Shown: positions 51,723 to 60,848 of the stretch, one piece after another
Position numbering within the stretch: the stretch's first letter is position 1
Layout: the number at the start of each line of letters is the position of its first letter
Source of the DNA: Vibrio rarus
GTDB lineage: Bacteria > Pseudomonadota > Gammaproteobacteria > Enterobacterales > Vibrionaceae
Assembly: GCF_024347075.1 (NCBI RefSeq)
Contig: NZ_AP024900.1
Coordinates: 930,001 to 994,000 of the forward strand
Length of the DNA: 64,000 nucleotides
Direction of reading: 5' to 3'
Program-made: the position numbers and the translations under genes
The notes under the pieces: model-generated
Told to the model about the DNA's origin: nothing
What the model saw: only the letters and a program-made list of their open reading frames with translations
Databases searched by the model: none

Positions 51723-52904
51723 TCAGTGCTGAGGTACTTCACAACGGAAACCACGCAGGATATTGCTGTAAGTAATTAAAGCAAATACGGCAATAACACA
51801 TCCCAACTGCCACGCTTGACTTAACCCCATCGCCATCAAACTCATGCTCACCAATGATGATAAAATCATTTGTCCTCCCCCTGACATAGCCGCCGCCGCA
51901 CCAGCTTGCTTGCTATAAGGTTGCATCACCATAGCCTGAGCGCAAGGTAACGCCAAACCATTACCAAAGACCAGAAACAGTTGTCCAACCATTAACCACA
52001 ATGGTTTCACTGGACAAAACATAAGCCAAAATGCCCCAATAAGTTGGATAAATGGCGTGATAATCATGGTTTTTTTAATGCCAATGATAGGTCTTAAGCG
52101 GTTACAAAGGGTGGAGCCTATTAACATACCCGCTGTAGGTATCAGTGCCCATAATGCATATTGATCAGAACTCATGCCTATCTGATTTTGCATAATGAAT
52201 GGCATTAAAGAAACCGTAGTGACCACTAGGCTAAAGTTGAACCAAGAAATAGAGGCAAAGCTCATAAAGTATTTAGAACCGAGTAGGGCTTTGTATTGGT
52301 TAAACGTATTGCTAACTGAGGGCAGTTTTTTCTTGTGCAACATGGTTTCATTGCAATTCATCATGAGTACTAACCAAGCCACAGCGACATAGCAAAGCAG
52401 TGAGATAAACACCATTCCCCAGCCAAAATAGTGGTTTATAAACCCCCCTATGACAGGAGCGACTAAGGGCGTTAAGGATGCTGCCATAGCGATATAGGAG
52501 AGTGCAGTGGGAAGTTGCGCTCCAGTATAACTGTCTCGGGTAGAGGCGCGTGCGAGTACTGCGCAACAACCGGTTCCTAAGCCTTGTAAGAAGCGGCCAA
52601 AAACCATAGCAGAGAATGAGTCAGAAAACATAATAATGAAAATGAGCCCTAGCATGGCAATTAATAGGCCGGTTAGTAGCACTTTCTTGCGTCCAAGGGA
52701 ATCGGAGATAGGGCCGTAAATAAACTGCGATGGACCGAAACCGAGTAAGTAGACACTCACTAATAATTGCGCTTGATCTAAGGTAATAGCAAAGTCTTTT
52801 GCTATCCATGGTAGAGAAGGGAACACTAACCCCATACTCAATTGCCCAATACTGATGATGACACAGGCGAGAAAGATGGGTTTTTTACGAAATAGCTGAG
52901 TCAT
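51723..52904 (-). CDS. MFS multidrug efflux transporter (EmrD-like, DHA1 family)
   Basis: A 393-residue, 12-helix drug/proton antiporter of the DHA1 family, from the ATG at 52904. MFS motif A appears as GPISDSLGRKKVLLTG between helices 2 and 3, and RFLQGLGTGCCAVLARASTRD (motif C region) resembles EmrD. Vibrio cholerae has several EmrD-type pumps; this could be one of them, but the paralogue cannot be fixed from sequence alone. An alternative start 25 codons upstream gives an unlikely Cys/Arg-rich leader. Confidence 0.85.
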   Translation of the reverse strand: MTQLFRKKPIFLACVIISIGQLSMGLVFPSLPWIAKDFAITLDQAQLLVSVYLLGFGPSQFIYGPISDSLGRKKVLLTGLLIAMLGLIFIIMFSDSFSAMVFGRFLQGLGTGCCAVLARASTRDSYTGAQLPTALSYIAMAASLTPLVAPVIGGFINHYFGWGMVFISLLCYVAVAWLVLMMNCNETMLHKKKLPSVSNTFNQYKALLGSKYFMSFASISWFNFSLVVTTVSLMPFIMQNQIGMSSDQYALWALIPTAGMLIGSTLCNRLRPIIGIKKTMIITPFIQLIGAFWLMFCPVKPLWLMVGQLFLVFGNGLALPCAQAMVMQPYSKQAGAAAAMSGGGQMILSSLVSMSLMAMGLSQAWQLGCVIAVFALITYSNILRGFRCEVPQH

Positions 52905-53070
52905 GATTGTCCGCTGGGTGTACAGGTTTGCTGAGTGTTGGCGCTGGGGCCGGCACGCACATTGAAGAAAGTGAGCCAAGGAAACAGAACCAAGGAAAGT
53001 GAACCGATTATACCAAGCTTGTCTTATTTTTGCTCAGGATTTTGCTTATGAAAGGTGTAAGCTAATTTTA

Positions 53071-53197
53071 ATACTAATCGAAGTAAGTGCTGAGAAATAG
53101 TGCAGAAACCCCTTTAAGAACAACCGTATCTTGATCTGTCTAATGTGGCTAAATGTTTTAACAATTAGGCTGTGGTGTTACTGACGAGAATGATATG
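53071..53197 (+). repeat. Diverged MITE-like repeat copy
   Basis: ATACTAATCG at the left, AAGTAAGTGCTGAGAAATAG internally (compare AAGTAAGTGATCAGAAATAG in the full copies), GTTTTAACAA further on and a decayed right end near 53197. It is an older, deleted member of the family at 45626 and 60848. Confidence 0.6.
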
Positions 53198-53198
53198 A

Positions 53199-53224
53199 CA
53201 CCGGCTTCAAATGATGCCGGTGTG
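53199..53224 (-). terminator. Hairpin downstream of the PepSY-like gene
   Basis: ACACCGGC / GCCGGTGT, 8 bp with a 10-nt loop, about 50 bp past the stop of the minus-strand gene. GC-rich, but the T-run is poor. Confidence 0.5.
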
Positions 53225-53275
53225 GGTAATGGTGTTATGCTGTTTGCGCATGAGCAAATGTGGCTTTGCAGGGTA

Positions 53276-53851
53276 TTAATGTTTGCGGTTCACCACGGGG
53301 ATCTCTTCACCGTTGGCGACGTTAATGAGCAGTTTTTGTAAACCTTGAGTTGAGTTGGCTAATTCAACCTCATAAAAAACGATCCCTTTTTTGCTATCAA
53401 GCTCAGCTTCTAACACTTTTGCTGAGTATTTGCTTTCTAGTTTAATCAGGGTTGATAAAAGATCGAAATTGGCTTGGGTGACCTGCAAAACGGCGTGTTG
53501 ATCTTCTTTATCGAGTTCACTGAAACCTAAGGTAGTCAGGCTTTCTGATGTATGTTTTAGCAAGTCCCCCTGCGAAACCGAATAACGTATTTTATGTTGT
53601 TTATCATTAGGCATATCGACAACGTTAAACTCATAAGCCATGCTATTGTTTTTTTGGGTATCCAGCTCTAACTCAGTGACCACACCTTTGCTAATATGCT
53701 GTACTTTCGGTGCTAAGTTAACAAGATTAGCAGAGCCTGAATTGAGAGCCATGAGGCTCAGTGCCGCTTCTTGTTGGTCATTTGCATGTACAAATGGCAC
53801 AACAGCCATGGTGAGCAAGGTGGTAATTAAACGTGTTTTTAATCGTGTCAC
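53276..53851 (-). CDS. Exported PepSY-like periplasmic protein
   Basis: A 191-residue protein with a signal peptide (LITTLLTMAVVPFVHA, cleavage near residue 23). The mature part has charged helices, and the C-terminal GIVFYEVELANSTQGLQKLLINVANGEEIPV resembles a PepSY-type strand-turn module (YxVEL then lxVD/NxxxGE). Periplasmic location is likely. Function unknown; PepSY domains can inhibit peptidases, but this is not shown. It is downstream of menB on the same strand, with a possible small gene between. Confidence 0.7.
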   Translation of the reverse strand: MTRLKTRLITTLLTMAVVPFVHANDQQEAALSLMALNSGSANLVNLAPKVQHISKGVVTELELDTQKNNSMAYEFNVVDMPNDKQHKIRYSVSQGDLLKHTSESLTTLGFSELDKEDQHAVLQVTQANFDLLSTLIKLESKYSAKVLEAELDSKKGIVFYEVELANSTQGLQKLLINVANGEEIPVVNRKH

Positions 53852-53866
53852 TTTGGTGCTCCTAGG

Positions 53867-53998
53867 TTAACAATGTAATGAATAATAATGGGCAGCAACA
53901 TGAGTTACAGAAAATAACAACCCATAGGCGAGGGTGCATATTAATAACCCGCGCCTGTTTGTGTGTTTCACTATCGTTGTTGCTCGGTATTTTTTCAT
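53867..53998 (-). CDS. Possible small membrane protein
   Basis: A 43-codon frame (MKKYRATTIVKHTNRRGLLI start) with a basic N-terminus and one hydrophobic segment (LLICTLAYGLLFSVTHVAAH). No good ribosome-binding site. It lies between menB and the PepSY-like gene on the same strand. Coding status is uncertain. Confidence 0.3.
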   Translation of the reverse strand: MKKYRATTIVKHTNRRGLLICTLAYGLLFSVTHVAAHYYSLHC

Positions 53999-54079
53999 GG
54001 TACTTACGACACTCTGCCGAGGTAAATGGTTGATAAAGAGGATAAACAAGTGCCTATCCTCATCATCGATGAAGGAAGG

Positions 54080-54982
54080 TTAATAGTGCCAAGGGAATTT
54101 AGAGAAATCCTTAGCTCGCTTTTCTAAAAAGGCATCTCTGCCTTCTTGTGCTTCTTCACTGGCATAGGCAAGACGAGTGGCTTCACCGGCAAACAGTTGT
54201 TGTCCCACCAATCCATCGTCAGGTAAATTAAAGCCATATTTTAACATGCGCATGGCCGTTGGTGACTTACTGTTAATCTCTTTTGCCCAGCGCAGTGCTT
54301 CGTTTTCTAACTCACTGTGCATGACTACTTTATTGACCATGCCCATTTCAAAGGCGTCTTGGGCACTGTAATCAAAACCACAGAAGAAGATCTCTCGTGC
54401 GCGTTTTTGGCCAATCATTTTAGCTAAATATGCGGAGCCATAACCGGAATCGAACGAAGCGACATCTGGGTCAGTTTGCTTGAACACGGCGTGCTCTTTT
54501 GAAGCAAGGGTAAGATCACACACCACATGTAAACTATGCCCGCCACCTGCCGCCCAGCCGGGTACCACAGCAATGACCACTTTTGGCATAAAGCGAATTA
54601 GGCGTTGCACTTCAAGTATGTGCAAACGGCCCATACGAGCCACGTCAGCGACATTATCCCCGTCACCTTCGTACTTATAACCGTCTTTACCGCGAATGCG
54701 CTGATCGCCACCGGATGAAAATGACCATTGTCCTTTCTTTGATGGACCATTACCTGTGATGAGTACACAGCCAACATCAGACCATTGACGAGCGTGGTCC
54801 AGTGCCGTGTACAGCTCATCGACGGTTTTAGGTCGAAAAGCATTGAGACAGTCAGGACGATCAAAGGCGATACGCACGGTGCCTTGGGTTTTGCTTCTGT
54901 GATAAGTAATGTCTTCGAAATCAAAACCTGGGACTTTGTCCCATAGTTGAGGATTAAATATTTCTTGATTGCTATCAGTCAT
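54080..54982 (-). CDS. menB: 1,4-dihydroxy-2-naphthoyl-CoA synthase MenB
   Basis: A 300-residue crotonase-fold enzyme of menaquinone biosynthesis, converting O-succinylbenzoyl-CoA to DHNA-CoA. The match to MenB is clear: FEDITYHRSKTQGTVRIAFD, CLNAFRPKTVDELYTALDHA, FSSGGDQRIRGKDGY, PGWAAGGGHSLHVVCDLTLAS and the ending EKRAKDFSKFPWHY. Length is normal for the long form. No other men gene lies next to it: upstream is a divergent M48 protease gene and downstream a PepSY-like gene. In enterobacteria menB usually lies in a menFDHBCE operon, so the isolated position is notable. Confidence 0.95.
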   Translation of the reverse strand: MTDSNQEIFNPQLWDKVPGFDFEDITYHRSKTQGTVRIAFDRPDCLNAFRPKTVDELYTALDHARQWSDVGCVLITGNGPSKKGQWSFSSGGDQRIRGKDGYKYEGDGDNVADVARMGRLHILEVQRLIRFMPKVVIAVVPGWAAGGGHSLHVVCDLTLASKEHAVFKQTDPDVASFDSGYGSAYLAKMIGQKRAREIFFCGFDYSAQDAFEMGMVNKVVMHSELENEALRWAKEINSKSPTAMRMLKYGFNLPDDGLVGQQLFAGEATRLAYASEEAQEGRDAFLEKRAKDFSKFPWHY

Positions 54983-55203
54983 TGATGATTCTCATTCGAT
55001 GTTTCTTTTAGGCTAGGAATTTGCAGGTTATCAGTCAACATTAGTTGCTGATTTGTTTGATCTATTTGTCAGTTACGCTTTTTTTTTACACAAGTTGCAG
55101 AGGGAATAACCAATATTTTTGTTATTGAGTAATTAAGCGCTCTATAAAATAGAAAGTTTTGCTATGATGGATTTATATGCAACAACTTATTAACAAGGAT
55201 GAT

Positions 55204-56643
55204 ATGAAGTTTATTGCAAATAAAAATGCCACACGTTCGCTCATAGTGTTGAGTATCGTATTGAGCATCAGCGGCTGCAGCGTTAGCACCGATTACGATA
55301 AAAAAGTGGGAGCAGAAAGTGCTACAGCGGTTGAGTTGCAAATGGGAGTGTACGATACCCACTCTTTAGAAGCCTATGTACAGCAAATAGGCGCTCGTTT
55401 AGTTAGCCATATCGACAACCCTCAATTCGAATTTCAATTCAAAATCTTAGACGATCCGAACCCGAACGCCTTTGCCTTACCCGGCGGGTATATTTTCATA
55501 TCCCGTGGTTTATTGGGGCTCGTAAATAATGAAGATGAACTGGCTTGTGTTATGGCTCATGAAATTATCCATGTCACCGAGCGTCACTCGGTTAAGCAAA
55601 TGCGCTCTAACGTGCTACCTAGTATTGTAGAAATCCCCGGTAATATCGTAGGTGGCGTAATTAATGAAGATCTTGGAAACCTCATTAATGCCCCTATCAC
55701 TACTGGCAATAGTTTATTGATGGCCGGTTACAGTCGCAGTCATGAAAGTGATGCGGATAGATTAGGGATTCAGTTAGCGGCGAAAGCCGGTTATGACCCG
55801 TTAGCGATGAACACAATTTTGAGCCGACTGAACGCAGCGGTTGAGCTAAAAACAGAACATAAGACAAAGAGAAGCTACTTTGATTCGCACCCATATACAG
55901 CGGATCGTGTGGCCGATGTCACTGAGGAGTCAAAGGATCTCACGGTAGCAAATATCGCGCCGATTCATAAAGATTTTGTCTCTCAAGTTGAGGGGTTGCT
56001 GATTGGAGAGAACCCTGGCAAAGGGCTATTTAAGGATCACACCTTTTTACAACCAGAGATGAAGTTTGTGATTGAGTTTCCCGATAAGTGGAAAAAAGTG
56101 AATTACTCTACTGTGGTCGCCACCATTGATAGCTCGGAAGATGCCGCAGTAGTGCTCACTCTTGCGACCAATGAATTTAGCGCCCAGCAACATGCTCAAC
56201 GCTTTAAAAACGATTTAAAGCGTCGTTACTCGGTAGATCTTAATGTGGATGAAGACGCCCTTGATTGGGGGCAGTCCATTTATAGTGTGACCTTGACCAA
56301 TAAAGACAAAAAGGGTACCAGTTATATGACGCGAGGATGGGTGAATTTAGGTATTGATACCTATCAAATTGTGACTATCAGTACCGAGGAGAAAAAAACA
56401 CTAGTGGACGCCAGCGCCCATTCATTTCGCCCTATGACTGATGACGAGTTAGCCTCGTTTACCCAGTTGCAACTGGCTGTCGTTGAAACCAAGCAAAACG
56501 AGACACTGGCAGAACTGGCGCAAGAGCATCACAACCAAGGATCCCTTGAATTTTTGGCGTTAATGAATGCTCTGGATGAGACGCAAAAACTGAGCCAAGA
56601 CAAAAAAGTAAAAGTGATTATCGAAGTGCCATTCCAACAATAA
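55204..56643 (+). CDS. M48-family metalloprotease, lipoprotein
   Basis: A 479-residue zinc metalloprotease with a lipobox (LSISGC, Cys25), so anchored to the envelope. The M48 active site is HEIIH at 119-123, with the third ligand Glu181 in HESDADRLG. The C-terminal half (FVIEFPDKWKKVN, ending in a helical region) is an extra non-protease domain. I start at ATG 55204 with AAGGA five bases upstream, since an in-frame ATG nine codons earlier is not signal-like. It resembles YcaL/BepA-type proteases of outer-membrane quality control. It diverges from menB. Confidence 0.85.
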   Translation: MKFIANKNATRSLIVLSIVLSISGCSVSTDYDKKVGAESATAVELQMGVYDTHSLEAYVQQIGARLVSHIDNPQFEFQFKILDDPNPNAFALPGGYIFISRGLLGLVNNEDELACVMAHEIIHVTERHSVKQMRSNVLPSIVEIPGNIVGGVINEDLGNLINAPITTGNSLLMAGYSRSHESDADRLGIQLAAKAGYDPLAMNTILSRLNAAVELKTEHKTKRSYFDSHPYTADRVADVTEESKDLTVANIAPIHKDFVSQVEGLLIGENPGKGLFKDHTFLQPEMKFVIEFPDKWKKVNYSTVVATIDSSEDAAVVLTLATNEFSAQQHAQRFKNDLKRRYSVDLNVDEDALDWGQSIYSVTLTNKDKKGTSYMTRGWVNLGIDTYQIVTISTEEKKTLVDASAHSFRPMTDDELASFTQLQLAVVETKQNETLAELAQEHHNQGSLEFLALMNALDETQKLSQDKKVKVIIEVPFQQ

Positions 56644-56704
56644 CTTCGTTGCTAAGCGGTCACTGTGCAGGTTTTAGCCACACGGCGCAAAACTTGCGAG
56701 GATG

Positions 56705-57760
56705 CTAAAGGGAGTGCGGGTTGTTTTTATTGAAGATAAAGGCATCCACCACTCGTAAAGCAAGGATAATGTACAGTACCGCTAGAGAAATGAACAATAT
56801 TCGAGAGATAAGCGCGCTTATAAAGTCAGAATCCGCACCCATATTGCCATTAATCAATACGATAATGCAGGTCATGGCTGAGCTGTAATATTTTCCTCTA
56901 GGGTTGGATGAAAATATGTTTCTCCCTACATACAGGGTGATGCCGAACAATAAAATGATAAAAAACTGAAACAATGGCACTGCCACCAACCCCCAATAAA
57001 AGGCAAAGGCAATCACGCCACCTAACATGGTTGAGATGAGGGAATTTATCCCCGCTTGTTTACCGGCGCTCAATTCCGGTTTTAACGTAAATAGCGCGGC
57101 AAATATCATGGTAAGCAGAAGATCAATGCGCGCGTAGATAATGCAAAACGCGACAATAGGAAAGACAACTAAAGTACTTTTGAACGCCAGTTGAGCGGCA
57201 ATAGGTGAATACACCTTGCTAAAAGAGGCGCTATCGGGGAAGGGGGTTAGCTCCTTGTCTGGAATGAAGTAGTACATCACAAAGACAAAGAGTAGCGCAG
57301 CCCATGCCGAGCCAACAAAACCGAGAGAAAAGCCGATGGCTAACCCTTCAGACATGGAAGTGAGCATAGGTAAAATTAATATGGATAACATCATCATCAA
57401 TGTGAGCCAAAATGAACCGCCACGGTTTAGATAATAATAAATATAAAACAGTGACAGAAACATTAACATCAAGAAGATCACGGGAAACTTGATGAGCACC
57501 ACAGAGAACACCAAGCCAAAGCAAAACCCTTTTACAGTATTAAACAGAGCATCAATAAGTTGCTTTGGGTTCATTTGTCCGATGGGCATAGATAGCAATA
57601 GTGTGCTGAAAATTGGAAATAAAAAGGACAAAGGCCAGTTGAAGGTGTAAGCCAGTGCCGCAGAGGCCGATACGCCGACGGCAAAGCGTAATTGTCTTAC
57701 CCTAGTCCCGTCGCATAATAGGTTCTTTAAACTGAAGTACTGTGTTGGCTTAGTAAACAT
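56705..57760 (-). CDS. DUF2955/FUSC-family membrane protein
   Basis: A 351-residue membrane protein with about ten hydrophobic segments (ALAYTFNWPLSFLFPIFSTL, FPVIFLMLMFLSLFYIYYYL, SRILFISLAVLYIILALRVV). It matches the DUF2955/fusaric-acid-resistance type, which works with HlyD-type adaptor proteins in efflux of aromatic compounds. It overlaps the 3' end of the HlyD gene by 11 bp, so the two form one unit. No outer-membrane factor is encoded here. Substrate not known. Confidence 0.82.
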   Translation of the reverse strand: MFTKPTQYFSLKNLLCDGTRVRQLRFAVGVSASAALAYTFNWPLSFLFPIFSTLLLSMPIGQMNPKQLIDALFNTVKGFCFGLVFSVVLIKFPVIFLMLMFLSLFYIYYYLNRGGSFWLTLMMMLSILILPMLTSMSEGLAIGFSLGFVGSAWAALLFVFVMYYFIPDKELTPFPDSASFSKVYSPIAAQLAFKSTLVVFPIVAFCIIYARIDLLLTMIFAALFTLKPELSAGKQAGINSLISTMLGGVIAFAFYWGLVAVPLFQFFIILLFGITLYVGRNIFSSNPRGKYYSSAMTCIIVLINGNMGADSDFISALISRILFISLAVLYIILALRVVDAFIFNKNNPHSL

Positions 57761-58961
57761 AAGAGAGCCAACTTAAAAGACGAATATAAACGTTGGCGAT
57801 GCCATTTAAAATGACATTATCACTGGTATAAAACTGCACATCGGCTTGCCCTCCCACACGACGCAAGCCGTTGGGAATGGGCTCATCAAAAGAGATTATG
57901 ACGGGAAAACGCTGTGGCTCACGTAGCCAGCCTGTGCTGGATTTTACAGTGACGAGCCCGCCAATGGCATTGTTAGAGCCACTAGCGACAGCAAACCCAA
58001 TACTGCGTACGCTCCCTTTATAGAGTGTGCCAGGTGCAATATCTAAAGAAATATCCACCGCATCCCCCACCTTTAAATTGGCTAGGTTGTTCTCTTTTAG
58101 GTTGGCCTCTATCCAAATATCGTCGGCATCAATAAAGGTCATGATAGGGGTTCCCGCATTGGCGTAATGGCCCACATCCACTTGTAAGTTAGTGATCCCT
58201 CCGGTGGTTGGAGCAAACACTTCTGTACGGTTTAAGTTTAATTGTGCTTGTTTTAATTTTGCCATTGCCGAGCGAACTCTAGGGTTCGCTTCCCCTTCTG
58301 GGCCCAATGATTGCTTGGCTTTTTCTAAATTTGCTTCAGCACTTCTTACTTGTGATTTGGCTTGTTTGATGGCGGCGCGAGCCTTGTCGCCGTCGGATTT
58401 TGAATACAATTTTCGTTGTTCTAACTCAAACACCCGCGCACTTTGCACCATCACATGTTCGAAGTTGGTTTGCGCTTCTACTAAGCCTGCTTGAGCGGTG
58501 ACAATCGTGGCCATGCCTGCGCCAATTTCTTGACCGGCCATTTCCACTTCTGATTGGGCAAGATCCACACTCAATTGATAATCAACCGGATCAATTCTAA
58601 AAAGGGAGTCTCCTCTTTTTATGGCGTCATTTTGCGCTACATTCACTTGCAAAATATTCCCAGAAATTTGTGGAGTGATAGGTATGACATAGGCTTGCAC
58701 TCGAGCTTGGTCTGTCCATGGGGTATGACGGTCTGCAAACAGGTACCAGACGAAAATGAGTCCGACTAAGAGAAATACATAGCCTGTGATGGTCTTAACC
58801 GGATCGCGCACAGCTTCAATGGGGGCAGGGGAGTGGCCTGATTCAGAGGTGGCTTGGTTGTCTGTTTTATCTTGTTCACGCTTCTCTAAGTCAGAGTTCC
58901 CCAAGTCAGCGTTATCAATGGGTTTACTGTCGCTGCTGGAATGATCGTTGGTTTTACTCAT
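57750..58961 (-). CDS. HlyD-family membrane fusion protein (EmrA-like)
   Basis: A 403-residue periplasmic adaptor. A charged, disordered N-terminus (about residues 1-50) leads to one membrane helix (TGYVFLLVGLIFVWYLFAD), then a biotinyl-lipoyl-like half (VQAYVIPITPQISGNILQV), a long coiled-coil (about 150-230) and the returning half (GGITNLQVDVGHYANAGTPI). AAGGGG precedes the start by five bases. It is cotranscribed with the DUF2955 gene and should link it to a TolC-like channel. Confidence 0.9.
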   Translation of the reverse strand: MSKTNDHSSSDSKPIDNADLGNSDLEKREQDKTDNQATSESGHSPAPIEAVRDPVKTITGYVFLLVGLIFVWYLFADRHTPWTDQARVQAYVIPITPQISGNILQVNVAQNDAIKRGDSLFRIDPVDYQLSVDLAQSEVEMAGQEIGAGMATIVTAQAGLVEAQTNFEHVMVQSARVFELEQRKLYSKSDGDKARAAIKQAKSQVRSAEANLEKAKQSLGPEGEANPRVRSAMAKLKQAQLNLNRTEVFAPTTGGITNLQVDVGHYANAGTPIMTFIDADDIWIEANLKENNLANLKVGDAVDISLDIAPGTLYKGSVRSIGFAVASGSNNAIGGLVTVKSSTGWLREPQRFPVIISFDEPIPNGLRRVGGQADVQFYTSDNVILNGIANVYIRLLSWLSYVY

Positions 58962-59292
58962 CGTTACCCCTTAAATCCATTTAGGTGGCTATATTTGGCG
59001 CATGTTAAATGTTTGTTGGTTATATGTTTTAGTTTATGTGTTTATACTTGCCTTGTATAGAGACAACCGCGTTAAAATTTAGCCGTGATTACAGGGGTTT
59101 ACTTCGATTTGATGCCTGTATTGCTAGGGTTCATACCTACGTTAATAGCGCCCATTGGCCGATGATGACCCCTAGCAAGATGCCTTCATTGCTATTAACG
59201 ATTGATGAAATAGGCAAAAACAATTTAGTAATTTGAGGAAATTAGTCGACACTTAATGGACACACAGTGACGTAGAGCGAAAGGAGTTCTAA
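58962..59292. other. Divergent intergenic region with interleaved inverted repeats
   Basis: This 331-bp region separates the HlyD gene and the CBS gene. It contains two interleaved inverted repeats: TTGCTAGGGTTCAT (59121-59134) with ATGACCCCTAGCAA (59165-59178), 13 of 14 pairs, and CGTTAATAGC (59140-59149) with GCTATTAACG (59191-59200), perfect. Arranged A-B-A'-B', they could form an H-type pseudoknot as RNA. A 66-codon frame overlaps but looks non-coding. Confidence 0.55.
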
Positions 59293-59709
59293 ATGCAGTC
59301 ATTAAAAGTAAAAGACTATATGAGCCATCAAGCAGTCACATTTACCCCCACAATGTCGTTGTCTGCTGCATTGGAAAAAGTATTGAATTCTGCGCACGTA
59401 GGTGGCCCAGTCATCGATGAGCAAGAACATGTCGTGGGCTTTCTGTCAGAGCAAGATTTACTCGATAAACTGATTAAAGTGAGTTACCACTGTCAAGATA
59501 CGCATATTGTCAGTGATTGTATGTACAAAGAAGTGCTGTCGGTAACGCCTGAAACGTCCATTATTGAATTGGCCGATATGATGAAAATAGGCAAACCGAA
59601 AGTGTATCCTGTGATTGATGGTGAAAAATTGGTGGGCATTATTTCACGTAGTGATGTGCTAAAGGCGGTAGGGGCATCTATAGACCTCTGCTTTAAAAAT
59701 CCTATTTAG
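59293..59709 (+). CDS. CBS-domain protein
   Basis: A 138-residue protein made of two CBS domains (MSHQAVTFTPTMSLSAALEK to VVGFLSEQDLLDKL, then MYKEVLSVTPETSIIELADM to LVGIISRSDVLKAVG). Such stand-alone CBS pairs bind adenosine nucleotides and act as sensors. AAAGGAG precedes the ATG. A strong terminator follows, so it is monocistronic. Partner unknown. Confidence 0.88.
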   Translation: MQSLKVKDYMSHQAVTFTPTMSLSAALEKVLNSAHVGGPVIDEQEHVVGFLSEQDLLDKLIKVSYHCQDTHIVSDCMYKEVLSVTPETSIIELADMMKIGKPKVYPVIDGEKLVGIISRSDVLKAVGASIDLCFKNPI

Positions 59710-59735
59710 TGAACGATGGCAAATCTTATCCCTAT

Positions 59736-59763
59736 AAACCTCGATGATTCGAGGTTTTTTTCT
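59736..59763 (+). terminator. Rho-independent terminator of the CBS gene
   Basis: AAACCTCGA / TCGAGGTTT stem with a TGAT loop and seven T residues, 27 bp past the stop. Confidence 0.88.
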
Positions 59764-59885
59764 GGCATAAGGAAAAGGTATAAATCACAGCGTTGAAAGT
59801 AATAGGCGTACTCATGTTACATAACATACAAAGTGTGATGGCAACCGTTTAACCTTGTCAGCACTTTATTTTGCCTATCACGGGT

Positions 59886-59901
59886 TGTGATTGCCCTCAC
59901 A
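59886..59901. promoter_or_regulatory. CRP-binding site upstream of udp
   Basis: TGTGATTGCCCTCACA fits the CRP consensus TGTGA-N6-TCACA exactly. It lies 65 bp before the udp start. A further half-site (TGTGATGGCAAC) is near 59835, reminiscent of the paired CRP/CytR arrangement of nucleoside genes. Confidence 0.8.
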
Positions 59902-59965
59902 ATGGACCGTGCTGAGATTGTCTACAGTTACCCCTTAATATTGGCTAGATAATAAAGGTATTTTG

Positions 59966-60739
59966 ATGACAGCGGAACAAAAGGTATTTCACCTAGGTGT
60001 AAACAAGAGTGATCTTCAAGGAGCCACTTTGGCAATTATTCCCGGCGATCCTGAGCGTGTGCAGCGCATTGCGGAATGCATGGAAAACCCGAAATTTTTG
60101 GCCAGTCATCGTGAATATACTGTTTATTTGGCTGAATTAGCAGGGCAGAGTGTGGTGGTGTGCTCAACGGGTATTGGCGGTCCATCCACTTCTATAGCGG
60201 TAGAGGAATTGGCGCAACTTGGCGTAAATACCTTCTTGCGTGTGGGTACGACGGGAGCGATTCAACCTGATGTTAATGTTGGGGATATGATAGTGACAAC
60301 GGCTTCGGTGCGATTAGATGGCGCCAGTTTGCACTTTGCGCCAATGGAGTTTCCTGCAGTGTCCGATTTTACGATTGCCTTGGCAATGAAAGAAGCGGCA
60401 GTGAGCGAACAAGCCACAGTGCATATGGGCGTGACGGCATCTAGCGATACCTTCTATCCCGGACAAGAGCGCTACGATACCTTTAGCGGCCGAGTGGTGA
60501 AACGTTTCCAAGGTTCAATGCAAGAGTGGCAAGAGATGGGAGTGTTGAATTTTGAAATGGAATCGGCGACTTTACTGACCATGTGTGCCAGTTCAGGATT
60601 GCGGGCCGGTTGTGTGGCTGGGGTGATTATTAACCGTACCCAACAAGAAATTCCCGATCAGTCACAAATGAAAGCCATTGAAGCGCTATCGATTCGTACT
60701 GTGGTGCAAGCAGCTAAAAAAGTCTTGGCGGACGCCTAA
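59966..60739 (+). CDS. udp: Uridine phosphorylase
   Basis: A 257-residue pyrimidine-nucleoside phosphorylase converting uridine plus phosphate to uracil and ribose-1-phosphate. Conserved blocks are clear: [20 protein letters not shown] (phosphate site), [39 protein letters not shown] and [20 protein letters not shown] (ribose/uracil site). ATG 59966 has AAGG seven bases upstream; the preceding TTG is unlikely. A consensus CRP site upstream implies cAMP control, as for udp in E. coli. A strong terminator follows. Confidence 0.95.
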   Translation: MTAEQKVFHLGVNKSDLQGATLAIIPGDPERVQRIAECMENPKFLASHREYTVYLAELAGQSVVVCSTGIGGPSTSIAVEELAQLGVNTFLRVGTTGAIQPDVNVGDMIVTTASVRLDGASLHFAPMEFPAVSDFTIALAMKEAAVSEQATVHMGVTASSDTFYPGQERYDTFSGRVVKRFQGSMQEWQEMGVLNFEMESATLLTMCASSGLRAGCVAGVIINRTQQEIPDQSQMKAIEALSIRTVVQAAKKVLADA

Positions 60740-60809
60740 TGGCGAGTCTGTTATTGATGCACTTAGCCGATTTGGCTAATTAGAGTCATTAATGATAGGT
60801 ATCACAGAA

Positions 60810-60848
60810 AAAAAGTCCTGATGTTGCAGCGCTACATCAGGACTTTTT
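60810..60848 (+). terminator. Rho-independent terminator of udp
   Basis: A 15-bp stem AAAAAGTCCTGATGT / ACATCAGGACTTTTT with a 9-nt loop. The MITE copy begins in the T-run itself. Confidence 0.9.

Noticed and set aside
59036..59236. A 66-codon plus-strand frame between the HlyD and CBS genes
   Set aside because: It overlaps the interleaved inverted repeats, lacks a ribosome-binding site and has an unlikely composition.
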